Shown: positions 19,001 through 29,825 of the stretch, piece by piece
How positions within the stretch are numbered: the stretch's first letter is position 1
Layout of the letters: each line of letters opens with the position of its first letter
NCBI GenBank assembly: GCA_025765615.1
Contig: JAIVFJ010000447.1
Span: 1 to 40,018, forward strand
Source of the DNA: Zopfochytrium polystomum
Taxonomy: Eukaryota; Chytridiomycota; Chytridiomycetes; Chytridiales; Chytridiaceae
Reading direction: 5' to 3'
DNA length: 40,018 nucleotides
Position numbers and translations under genes: made by a program
Notes under the pieces: model-generated
Database searches by the model: none
What the model was told of the DNA's origin: nothing
Seen by the model: only the letters and a program-made list of their open reading frames with translations

Positions 19001-19280
19001 CGGACCGCGGTGCGCGCGCGACCGCGGCACCCTCGTCTTCTCCGCCCACCCCTTCACCTTCGTCGGACGACGATTGGCGGTCGGCGGTGAGAGCACTTTG
19101 TATCAGCGCATCGACTGCGATATCGCGTTCCCAAAACCCGGAGGCGTTTCTCTTGGAACTGCGCGAGGGGGCTTGACGGAGGATCGGAGTAGATCGCCTC
19201 GAGGACGACGATCTGAGAACGGGCGGGGCGGGAGTAGCTGGATATGCGAGATCGGACGAATTGTCGGCTGGACGGGGCAT
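13063..19280 (-). CDS. NTO1: NTO1/BRPF-type PHD, extended-PHD and bromodomain scaffold of a histone acetyltransferase complex
   Basis: In yeast Nto1 belongs to the NuA3 complex, and in animals BRPF proteins scaffold MOZ/MORF; both read methyl and acetyl marks on H3. Resolved exons, in order: 18004-17950, 17896-17781, 17718-17506 (PHD1, CNICNDGE...[14 protein letters not shown]), 17432-17268 and 17209-17034 (extended [16 protein letters not shown] to [15 protein letters not shown]), 16970-16353, 16290-16058, 16001-15857 and 15804. The bromodomain runs from [12 protein letters not shown] through [12 protein letters not shown]. The last exon (15804-13063) then adds about 880 residues rich in Pro, Ser and acidic runs, with no PWWP recognised. 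An [19 protein letters not shown] block precedes PHD1, as in the family. Exons upstream of 18065 are uncertain; the first ATG may be 19280 (after a TTTTTTGCAG acceptor) or near 19720. The intron 17033-16971 is off by one nucleotide in phase. Confidence 0.88.
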
Positions 19281-19855
19281 CTGCAAAAAACAGGTGGTGG
19301 GTCGTCCGGGACGATCGCGACGGTGTCGTGGAGCTAATCCAACGGCTTGAAGGAGCAATCGAGAACGAAAGGTGGCTGAGGAAGTCGGTGGAAGGGTGCG
19401 ATGGACGGATCTGGTGCTCTGGAAATGAATCGGTGGCAGGCCAGGCCGGGGGAGGTGGTTGGGGGAGTGACGAGAGAGGATTGGTTGGTCCTTTGGGGAC
19501 GTGGCTTGTTCGAAAGTCCTCCAAAAAGTTGCTGCGACCGCTGACAAGTCTGAGTGGCTGCGCTTCACTCGATTTTGTGCGCTTCACACGCCTTTGTGCC
19601 CACCACCACCCACGACAACCCAGGCAACGGTCCCCAAGCGACGAGCTGCCTTCGGCGATGGACGTGCATCGAACAACACCTTCGCTCTCTACGGACCCTA
19701 CGTCTCTTGCTGAGCCATCCATGTCACTTCTGCCTGGTAAAAACAATGCGATTTATTTATAGTGAGTATTGGGATGACAATGTATCAATCCTCTCTCCGA
19801 CGGAACGTTCGGAGGACGCCGGAGGTAAGGACGGCCATGGCGACGAGCGGGGGCC

Positions 19856-20414
19856 TCAGCTATAGTAGAGCTCCAGATTCATGCCGTCATGAATTTCGTC
19901 TGAAGAAGGAAACGTCAGAAGAGAAACAAGTGATTGCTCCTGTACTCACAGTCTTCAAGGGTGATATGGTCCTTGAAAACATTATACCTGGAGATGGTGG
20001 AGCGCGGATCAGGAATCTTCGTTGTGAACATGAAAGAGCGAAAGAAATAATCCAAAAACAAGAAGATTGCGGGCCTTACCACTTCTTTAGGACGATCTTT
20101 TCCGCCTTCGTCCCGGTTTGGGCCGCAATTAGCTTCTTTAAGTCACCTATTGTATCGTCCCCGCTTATTAATCGGTGGAAAGAAGTTTAGTAAGACGGGT
20201 GGAGCGACTGCGGTCAACTCTGACAGAAAGGGGCGTCGAAACAAACAAAAACCTCCTTCGATCTCCAACTGAAAGGTGGATGTGCGACTGACTCACTTGC
20301 ACTTGACCCGAACCTTCTTTCCAAGCCGATCGTTTTACTGCGTTGAAAGCGTGAGAAAGTAGTTGCGAAGCACGTTGAATCTGTCGGAGCTTGCTCACCA
20401 GTAATCTCGATCAT
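19856..20414 (-). CDS. HUB1: HUB1/UBL5 ubiquitin-like splicing modulator
   Basis: Exons 20414-20399, 20337-20297, 20163-20080, 19987-19950 and 19899-19856 encode a 73-residue protein, the same length as animal UBL5. Recognisable blocks are [61 protein letters not shown] and a terminal Tyr-Tyr-Ser. Hub1 binds spliceosomal Snu66 without covalent conjugation and helps use of weak 5' splice sites; the YY end replaces the GG of ubiquitin. Introns have GTGAGC, GTGAGT, GTAAGG and GTGAGT donors. Exon 2 carries one A too many (TAAAAC just after the acceptor), which breaks the frame between residues 6 and 7. Everything downstream is in frame, so a consensus error is likely. It lies head-to-head with the CK1-like gene. 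Confidence 0.92.
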
Positions 20415-21216
20415 TCTCACACCAGCAGGACTTGTCAACAACTGTTCCACAAAAGATCGACGAAAATAAACACAACACAGAGCAGGCGCCCCCAGCTGCT
20501 GTTTTTCTTTACGTTGTGTGTGCGGTGTGCGTGTGTGTGTGTGTGTGTCGTGTGTTGGAAAGGTCCCAAGTAGAGCAGGATGGCAAAAGGGGGGAGTTCC
20601 ACAAATGGGCACAAATGGGTGGCCTTCGACGGGAATGGAAGAAAATTTCCTTGTCACAAGCCAATTTCTCCTTTTCTTTTTATTGACTGGCTGGCCCAGA
20701 GAGACAGAGCGAGAGAGAGAGAGAGAGACAGAGAGAGCGAGAGAGATTGAGGGACGTTTGCCACGAGGTCGACAATCATCAAACGAAACGGAAAAAAAAA
20801 AAAAAAAAAAAAAAGAGCAAGAAAAAAGGCGCAAATGATAATGACGGCGGCATCGGCATCGGCGGAGCCATCCTCGGCCTCGACCGCGACACAATTGGTG
20901 ACGTCGTCGTCGTCGTCGTCGCCTGGCGGCGCTCCTCGGCGTCATCCGCCCGCCGCCGCCGCCGCCTCGTCGCCGCACGATACTCTCCCTCCTTCTTCTC
21001 CTCGTCGCGGCGCTTCTTCTTCTTCCTCGTACCCTGTTCCCCAGCTCGCATCCTCCGCGCCGGCATCACCTTCTTCGCCATCATCGTCTTCATCAACGAG
21101 GATCCACGCGCCGCCCAACTCCTCCACCACCACCACTACCACCACCCAGCCACAGTCGCAGCCGCAGATGCTGCAGTCGATGGCATCCACTCGATCGGCA
21201 TCATTTCCTCTAGCTG
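20415..21216. other. Divergent promoter region of HUB1 and the CK1-like gene
   Basis: Contains a GT repeat (about 20519-20550), a GA repeat (20700-20745) and a 22-nt A run (20791-20812). From 20837 an open plus-strand frame rich in Ser/Thr/Pro runs on; it is in a different frame from the kinase gene and could be an upstream exon joined through an intron near 21241. This was not resolved. Confidence 0.45.
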
Positions 21217-24142
21217 ATGCGTCCTCCAATCCTGAGCCCAGTAACGCCAAAGCCAAAAGCAGCAATCGCAACAACAGTAGAAGCAGAAGCACCAGAAGGT
21301 CCCAGAGCCGTGGTCGCAACAATCCGCGCGCAGCCGATCAATCGCATGTTCCCCGCTGCCGCCGCTGCCGCAGCGGACGCAGCCGCCGCTGCCCCAGAGC
21401 AGGCAGAGCCCCCATCCCCAACCAAGACCCAGCAAATGCCACAGCCACAGCCTGCTGGGGGTGGCGGCAGTGCGCTCGCAAGGGGTTGGGCTTCGCTCCG
21501 CAGACAGACGGGCTCGGCCCTTCCCACATCCACGAACGCAACCTCTCCCCCTGCCCCTCAGCGGCAAGGCATCCTCAAGTTCAACGGCAGCCGGCGGTCC
21601 GTCCCACCTCCCCAGGAAGCAAGCGTTCCCTCTTCTCCTCTTGTGGATGCCGATATCAATGCGCGCAGCAGCTCGGTTCAGTTGGAGCGGCAACTGTCGG
21701 ACAGCCGAAACCGCTCGTCCCTCCAGTTGGAACGCACGCACACGACTTCGCCCGTCCCCTCGCCTTCTGCCACTGCCCCGTTCTGGGGCCGAGGAGGAGG
21801 CGGTATGGCTGGGGCTCCTCCTTCCGTGGCGAACAGCTCGGCCCTGCGGCAACATTTCCAACAGCAGATGCAAATGCAAGACCAGAAGAAGGGCGCTCCC
21901 GTTGCTACTACCGCACCCCTTCAGATTGCCACAGGAGTCGTAGGAGAGGACCTGGTCCTCGCGTCGCCGGCCGGCTGGGCAGACTCCCCGCCGTTCAATG
22001 GCCCTCATCGAAAATCAATTTCCTCCGCCCACTCTCCTCGCCGAACCTCGTCCCCATCTCCGAACGTTGCGGACTCGTACTTCCCCTCCCCAAACTCGGC
22101 GGGCTACGCAGATCGTCCGTTCTCTGCTTCACCACCTCCGCCACTCACTCGAAATCGCACCACAGGTCACCAAGGCAGTGGCAGCCGACAAAACCGGCGT
22201 CCGAGCGTTGGAGGTGGCGGTGGCAACTGGAACAACAGTAATGGCGGTGGTGGTGCTTGGCAGGGAGGCGGCAGCAATCGCGGGTCGCCCGCGTCTTCTC
22301 CGGTACCACCGAACATGGACCGTTCCCAGCGAAGACCATCTTTCCCAGACGGCTGGAAAGCGGCTAGCCCTTCCCCGCAAGAGTTTGCTGGCCCCCGCAG
22401 TCCCAACGCTCCGCGCTCGCAGTATGGCTGGACCGGATCTGGACCCGCCGCTCCGTCCGTCTCGACATCCTCATCCGTCAAACCCCTCGCGGTCGACATT
22501 CAAGACCGCGGGTGGACCCCCAATTCTCCCTCTCGCTCACCTTCCTGGGGTCGGTCGCCCTCTCTTCCGACATCATCTTGGCCCGCGAATCCGCCCATTT
22601 CGTCCTCCATACCCGCCTCAATCAAGCGACACCCTTCCAATCGAGCCGGCACGCCAAAGACGGGCGAAAACGCTGCCGCGGAATGGCCCGTGTCCAATTC
22701 TTGGGGTATGAACGGCGGGCCGTCCCTTCCGAACTCGTGGCGGCAGTCCAACGGGGGTGGTTGGGGTGACTCGAACGCAGGAACGGATGCCGCCGGCGGC
22801 AACTCGTGGGCACCCTCTCCGACCCCGCCTCTCCTCGCCGGCGCTGCAGGTGTCGGTGCGTGGGACGGCGAGCGCCCTCAGTCCACGTCGGTCACGGCGT
22901 CACCCGAACGGCCACCGCTCGAGTTTGTCGCGGACGGTCGGTGGCGTGTCGGTGAAAAGCTTGGCGAGGGAAGCTTTGGCGAGGTGCTTGCCGCCGTTGA
23001 GGTTGCGACGGGCAAGCACGCGGCGGTAAAGAGGGAGCTGAAGGATGTTTCGAGGCCGCAACTGGAGCATGAATGTAAGAACCCACTCCTGTATTTATCT
23101 TGAACTTGTCCTCGATCGGCCTCGTACCAACACTGCAGCTCCGCATTTTCCTCTTTTTTTTTATAGACAAAGTCTATCAGCTGCTCAGTGGGGCGGAAGG
23201 CTTTCCGCGTGTTTATTACTACGGCGTTGAAGGCGACTACAATGTTCTCGTTATGGAGCGGCTTGGCCCAAGCTTGAAAATGCAGCAACGGAACTCACCA
23301 ACTCACCGTATACCTCTCAAGACCGTCGTTTGGATGGTGCCTCAGCTGGTCAAGAGGCTCCAAACTGTGCATGAGAAGGGAATGGTGTTTCGGGATGTGG
23401 TGAGTGATATTCTTTTTTTCAACCCCTGTCATCTCCAATGGCTTTCGCTCGCCTTGAAGCGTTCTGCGTTCGTAAGTTGACACGTTTCATTGCCATTTAG
23501 AAACCCGACCAGTTCTGCGTCGGCCGCTTCGGCGCAGACATCGCCGACCGACCGACCATCTTCCTCGTCGACTTTGGCCTCGCCACCACCTTCCTCGACC
23601 CTGACGGAAAACACATCCGCCCCACCCCAAAGCCCGCGCCAACCGACGGCGAGCCTGGCGAGCGACCCCGACACAACAACGCCGGCGGCAAAACCGGCAC
23701 GGCACGCTACGCGTCGCTCAACGTCCACAAGGGCCGCACCCACGCGCGGCGCGACGACATCGAGTCCCTCGCCTACGTCCTGCTTGACCTCGCGCGCGGC
23801 TCGCTCCCCTGGACCCGCCTCCGCGGCGTCACCCACGCCATCTCCTCCGCCCAGGGCTGGCGCAAGATCGGCATCGAAAAGGACGACTGCGTCGTCGCCG
23901 AGCTCTGCGCGGGACTCCCCGAGGCTTTCGCCCGCTTGCTCGAGTACTCGCGCGAACTCAAGTTTAACGAGCGTCCGGACTACGCGTGGATCACCGGCAT
24001 GTTTGTCGAGGTGCTGGTCAGGCTCGAGGCGGAGGAGGAGGCCGACGAGGAGAGTGCGGCGGCTGCTGGCTTGTCGGCGTCGGCGTCGGCTGGGGGGAGG
24101 AAGTTGGTGTGGACGGAAGGCGGCGACGGCGGTTACGTCTGA
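21217..24142 (+). CDS. CK1-family protein kinase with long Trp/Gly-rich N-terminal extension
   Basis: Exons 21217-23074, 23167-23399 and 23501-24142 join in phase to about 910 residues. The kinase domain starts near residue 576: GEGSFGEV glycine loop, AAVKRE lysine, YYGVEGDYNVLVMERLGPSL (a strong CK1 signature), FRDV|KPDQF catalytic loop across the last intron, VDFGLATTF and GTARYASLNVHKG, then DDIESLAYVLLDLARGSLPW. The aromatic residue before RD is closest to YCK/CK1-gamma kinases (YRD). The Asn after KPD, which binds metal in nearly all kinases, is Gln here. The N-terminal 575 residues are disordered (Ser, Pro, Gly, Gln), with 16 tryptophans, 12 of them between residues 338 and 549, mostly flanked by Gly, Ser or Asn. 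No C-terminal lipid-anchor cysteines are seen. The true start may lie further upstream. Confidence 0.88.
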
Positions 24143-25206
24143 TGGCTGGTTGTTTTGTTGTGGTCTTTTTTTGTTTGCCCAGCTCCTTTTCTGCTGGCTG
24201 TTTCTTCCCCCCGTTTTCTTTTCTTTTCTTCTCCATGCACGCGCTGACGAAAGTCACTCATTGGCTTTGTCGAAAACTCTTTATTCCTTTCCTTCTTCCT
24301 CTCATCTTTAATTTACCATCAAAACCTGCCACCAACCCCCCACGGGAAAAACACACACTTTCGTCCCGCACGGTCCCCTCTCACTGCCAGTACTTTTTTT
24401 ACATCTTTTTTTCTTTCACTTCTTCGTCCTTGCCCCATCTTGATTTTTCTAACTCTTAGACTACAAACCCGATCCCCCCACTTGGCCCCCTGGAATCGCG
24501 CATTTCACACCCCAACCCGTCGAATCGCGTCCCGACACACCCCACCCGTTTGGATCTCTTTATTCCACCACGGACAAACAAAAAAGCCTATCTTTTATTT
24601 CGTTGCGTCATCGCCCCTCCCTCCCTTCTCCCCGCAAAATGGGGTTTTCTCTTCTCTTTGTTTGATTTTTTTTCCCCCCTTCGGTTGAGTTGATCTGTGT
24701 ATACCTAGTCCCTCATAAGAGTATGGTTCCTTTCCCCCCTTTCTTCTTCTTCTTACCCACCCCCCCAACCTTTCGCACTAACCCCCCAGCCAACAGTCCC
24801 AACCCAACCCCCCCTCTCCACACCTTATTTTGTTTCTTCCCTCTTTGTTTCGTTTCTTTTCTTTTTTTTTTCTCTCAAGCATCGCTCTTTGCGTTGCTGT
24901 TCTTTCGCTGCCCCCAAACTTGAGCAAACAGAACAAGAATGTGTTAAAGACGAAGAAAGAGGCGGTAACCTGAAGTAGCCAGGCTCTCCCTCGCCTTTTT
25001 TTTTTTTTTCTTTTTTTTTTCTCTCACCTCCCTCTTTCTCTTTGTGCTTCTTGGCGCTATCTCCCAACGTCCTTTGTTTGATGATGATAGAGGCGACAAA
25101 CGAGGAAAAATTTTAAAAAAAAAAAGAAAACGGGGAAATCCAAAAGAACGCAAAACAAAAAAAAAAAAAAAAAAAAAAACAAAAACACCAGGCGTGATCC
25201 CCTCCG
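24143..25206. other. Pyrimidine-rich intergenic between convergent genes
   Basis: No gene supported. The stretch is dominated by C- and T-rich tracts on the plus strand (for example 24610-24900) and a run of A from about 25158 to 25180. It is the shared 3' region of the CK1-like gene and the PPR-like gene. Confidence 0.5.
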
Positions 25207-28200
25207 TCACCTCTTCATCGCCTCCGGCATCGCCCCCGCACCCGCCCCTGCACCCGCACCCGCCGCACCCGCCGCACTCGCCTTCGCCGCAGCCGACCTC
25301 GCCTCCCTCCGCACCGCCCGCTCGTACTCCCCCCGCCACAACCCGCATCGCCACGCTCACCCCCTTCATCCGCGCAACGAGATCCCCCTGCACACCGCGC
25401 AGCCCGATCCGCTGCAGCGACCCTTCTCCTTCTTCCTTCTTCCCGTCACAACCACCACCATCGTCGCCTTCGTCGTCCCCCGCTTCCGCCCGCCACACGA
25501 GCCCGTCCACTAGCAACCCGCGCGCGCCCGTCGCGTCGCCGCATTTCACGCGCGCGTACAGGAGGTGCGCGAGAGAGGCGTGCACGGGGTCTTGGTGGCG
25601 GGGGCGGCGGTGGGGGCGGTGGCGGTCGTGGTGGTCGCGGTGGTCGACGCGGCGAGGTGGGGGAGGCGGCGGTGTCGATGCGGTTGTTGTTGTTGCGGTG
25701 GAGGCCGAGGTGGTGGACGAAGGTGGTGGTGGTGGTGGTGGCGGTGGTGGAGGGTGGTCGTGGAGGGGCGGGGAACTCGCGAGGCGGCGGCCCGCCGGCG
25801 AGCCACGCGCGCGCCGCGGCCGGCGGCCACCCCCACGCGACGGCGATCAGCTCAACCACGCCGTCCGCCACGGCTGCGGCCGCTGCGGCTGCTGCTGAAG
25901 GCGCAACCGCAGCCGGCGCGCGCGGGTCGGGAACAGAGGGAGGCTGCTGCGGCGGCAGCGGCACCCATTGCGTGGCGGCTGCGCGGCGGCTTGTTCGGTT
26001 GTTTCTTGCGCGCCTTTGCGACGGCGGCCACGGGATGGCCGCGGACTGCGCGTACACCCACGCGGCCCACGCGCGCGCGCGCTGCGCGCGGGAAAAGTGC
26101 GTCGTCGGGTCCGCAGCGACGACGACGGGCAGCAAAGCGGCGGCGCCGCGCGCGTCGCGCGCCGCCGCGCAGGCTTCGATCAGCGATACGACCGGCGGCG
26201 TGGCTTTCGCCTCGGGGGCGCTGTTGGGGGCGCTGTCGGGCGTCGTCCGCTGTCGCCCCGGGCGGGTCCAGCAGGCGCGCGGCCAGGGCGGGCAGGTCGA
26301 GCAGCGACGAGAGCGGGGTCCGTCGCGGGTGCGGCGCGCGCGATGCGTTTGGAAGAGCGACGAGAGCAGCGCCGCGTCGGGTTCGGCCGCGAACCGCGGT
26401 GGTGAGGACGCGCAGGGAGCGGGCGGATCCGCGGCGGGATGGGCACGTTGGGGAGGACGAATTGCGAGGGCGGTGGGGGTTCCGGCGGTTGCTGGCCGTG
26501 GTGGATTGGGGTCGGGGACGACGGGAGAGTGATGGAGAACGGGGAGACGGTGAAACGACGGGTTCATGTGGGCGGCGATGGCGGCGAGGGACGGGTCAGT
26601 TTCGGAGTAGCTACGGACGAGAGTGGGAAGCAGGTGCGGTGAGAGTGGGGTGCGGAGGCGTTTGGCAACGTTTTCAATGTTGGCGCGGGTGGCGCGTTTG
26701 TCGTTGGTTTTGCGGACGGCGCCAAATAGAGTGGAGAGCGAAAGCGAAGACGGAAACGACCGCTCCAGGTCTGAACCGTCGGCTGTCGCGGCAGGAAGAA
26801 GTGCGGAAGGGTATACAGAGTCGGGATGGGGTGGTGGTAAAGATTCGATAATAGAACGCTGCGCATCGCTAATTTTTCCGTCCAAGACGCTCGACTGAAC
26901 AAGCCGGCCGCGAAAGAAGCGGTTCCTCGAGAGCCCACGCGCTTCAGCTTCCAAGCCGATCGATCGAGCCTCGTCGTCGCGTCGACCCACGGCGAGCTCG
27001 GAAAGCGAGGCGATGCCGAGCAGCTCCGGGTCGGGATCTCGCACGGATGAATGATGTCTCGAGAGGGCGACCACGCGTCGAACCATTTCCGGTCGTTCCC
27101 GCTGGGCAAAGTGCGACGCAAAAGTCGAGAATGGGACCGCTGTCAGGTCTAGATGCGGCTGAGCGAGAACGTTTATCGCAAACGTTTCCGACTCATCCAA
27201 CAACGATAAGGCTCCATCGGCTGGAACTGGCACGCCAAGCGAGCGGCACATTAAACATATCGCCTCTCGAACGGCTGGCGCGTCCGAGTTCTCCGTTTTC
27301 GAGTTTGATAAAATAAATAGCAAGTACCGGATATGAATCATCAACGTTGCCACGTCTGGCTGCAAAGAGCCCTCCCGAAAAAGTCGACGGAACCAATGAG
27401 TAGGCGAGTAGCCTAGCCGGACGGAGCAACTCAACACCGAGTTTGCTGCCCGTACCGTCATCCAATCCACAAAAGTTTCGTGCCGACGCCAAAGAATGTC
27501 GACCACCGAACTGACCGCACCGAGTTGCAAACCTCGCGACAGAGTAAACGACGAGATGCTCACAGCCCGTTCGAGTCAGGGAAACTCCCTTGCTGGACAG
27601 CAGCCTAAACAGCCGCAGCGCGGTGCGATGGTCTCCGATTCGTTTCAACACCTTCATGAGTGCCTCTCCCAAATCTGGTCGTAACGAACGGGTGTCGCAC
27701 AGCGCCTGCAGCACCGCATCCAGATCGGCACGCGTTCCGCGTCTGCTGGCGTACTCGAGCAGCACGCACCAGCTGAGTCGGTGGAGCCAGATTGCTTCCC
27801 GCGGCGTCGGAATCCCCACATCGGCTGCGGACGGCGCCTGCCGCCGCTCAGATCCGTTCCAACGTTGCGGCGTCCGTCTGATGGCCTCCCGCCACGTGCT
27901 CAATCGTACCCAGATCTCTGCGAGCGGAATCGCGTCGCGGATAAACCACAGCTTGACGAGCCATCGAAGGATCTCGAGTGGGTTGGACACCGTTGCTGGA
28001 GGAGCGCCGATTCGAGCGCGTGGGCCGGGACTTCCGCTGTGGATGGGGTTTCTGGCTGGATGTGAGCGAGGAAGAGGAGGCGAAGGAACGCGTCGAATGC
28101 TGAAGAGTCATCTGGTGGAAAGGTCCACGAAGGGAATCGGCGAAGGAGCTCCGAGAAGCAGCGCCAGGACTCTGCGGCTTTCCCCTCGGAGATCGCGAGA

Positions 28201-28583
28201 AAGAGGTCGGATGTATCTGGCGACTCTGACGACAAGGGGATCGCGATCGGAGGAGTGGATGATTCGGGTTGGCATGAGGAGGATTGGGAGGACTTGCCAG
28301 AGGGCGAAACGCGCGCTGTGGGTAACGCGGCGTTGGTGTCAGAGGGTGTGGCAGCGATGATCGGCGGAATGGGATCGGACAAACCAGCGGTGCCTGGGTC
28401 CTGCTGGCCTCCCACGCTCCCTGCGCTTCGTAAGGGCTGAGCCGTTATGACCAGCCGTGAGAGCGCCATCTCACGAGCACGTGCAGCTGTCGCGGAGTAG
28501 CAGGGGATGAACGCGCCGGGGAGAATCGATAAGCACGACAGGAATGAGCGGCCGATGTGGATTGCAGGCCGCCTCGAGAGCAT
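25207..28583 (-). CDS. PPR-like mitochondrial helical-repeat protein with several frame breaks
   Basis: A start at 28583 gives MLSRRPAIHIGRSFLSCLSI, an Arg/Ser-rich amphipathic presequence typical of mitochondrial import. Helical-pair segments follow, such as ESWRCFSELLRRFPSW, HRTALRLFRLLSSKG and VHASLAHLLYARVKCGDATGARGLL, resembling fungal pentatricopeptide (PPR) proteins that act on organellar RNA. The coding signal changes frame near 27985, near 27550, twice within about 26230-26320, near 25580 and near 25340, with no plausible splice sites. The best ending is AMPEAMKR with the stop at 25207-25209. Either the consensus has several indels or the gene is decaying. The PPR assignment rests on pattern and presequence, not on a strong motif. 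Confidence 0.6.
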
Positions 28584-29825
28584 GAAGGGAATGGAATTCC
28601 CCGAGCAGCTGCGTTGAAGGCCTCCAGGAGAGGTCACGGCAGCAGCTGAGGAAGCGGGAAACTCCGGGGTCAACAGCTAATCGCGCAGATGCAGATCAAG
28701 GGCAGGTGCGAGTGGGGAAATCAGATCAGGGTGGTGACGGGGCACTGGGTGCTGCGCGACTCTCTCACAAGTTGGCAAGCGGGGGATACGCACCACCTAA
28801 CTTGGCACGCGCTTTCGCTGCATTCAGGGCGAGCGCAACGGGCGCGTGGTTTTGGGCGAGCGCAGCAGCAGCAGCAGCCGCAGCCAGTAGCGAGCCTGAG
28901 CGGGGAGAGAGCGCGTGTGTGATTGCGTGTGTGTGAAATAGAGGTGCCTGGTGGGGTCGTCGTCGTCGTCGTCGTGGTGTTGTCTGGGACGGCGAAGAAG
29001 GAAGGCCAGCGGACAAGTCAAGATGAAGTCGCCGGTCGGTGGGGTCGGTGCGTCAGTTGGTGGGGGGATAAGGCAAGAGACAGACCAGGTCTCTGTGAGT
29101 CACTACTCTTCACACTCTCCCCCACTCTCTGGATTGCGGTCGAAACTAAAAGCGAAGCGAACGCTGCCCGCCCTCCTCCTCCATAGGAGCTATACGACTA
29201 GGAGGGCAGCAGCTGCCCCAATCCGCGCGGCTCTTTGCTTCTTTCACACGGATCATTGGCGCAGTATTCGTGGTAGCAGTAATGTTCGCAGCGTGCCCGT
29301 AAACGGCGTTTGATTCCCATCCAGCAGCCAGGAAACAAAGGATTTGATGTTGTGCGAGGGCTTTGGCGACCAAACACGCGCGTGAGCGCAATTCTGCTCG
29401 TTGTGGCTGCCTCGAGAGTCGAAAACCTCCCACTCTTGGCTGGAAAGCCGTGTCTTTTTTGGTGGCGACTCCGAGGACTGCTCATCTCTTTTGACATTCG
29501 GTCACAGCCCGTGAAGCCTCTACAGCCAATTGGTTACTCCGTGCGCACGCATAGCACACCGGGGAAGAGGTCAGTGACCCCTTTTGGACTGAATCGTTGG
29601 TTTGATGCTTGTTCTCTGGCTGCAGTTCTAGAATTTGAGCTTCTGCAGCGGTTGACGCGCGAAAAACGCATGATAATAATATCTTCGCGTTCACGTTCAC
29701 TTTTTAGCATTTTTGACAGAGCAAGGGGGCGGGCTCCACCTCCCCTCCGGGTGCTGTTCAAGGACGTCTCAACCACCAGCAAGAAAATAGAAAACTCTGG
29801 GACCAAGCCCCGATTGCGCGCATCC
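28584..29825. other. Divergent promoter region of the PPR-like and PKA genes
   Basis: No gene supported. A frame open from 29310 joins the PKA reading frame, but the first ATG followed by a convincing start is at 29826, so this is probably promoter plus 5' leader. A GTCGTC repeat (28957-28976) is visible. Confidence 0.5.

Noticed and set aside
20837..22241. Long Ser/Thr-rich open frame upstream of and overlapping the CK1-like gene
   Set aside because: It differs in frame from the kinase and becomes Arg-rich nonsense after about 21300; at most its first part is an upstream exon.
29310..29825. N-terminal extension of PKA-C
   Set aside because: The frame is open, but the internal sequence is not protein-like and the ATG at 29826 gives a typical fungal PKA-C start.
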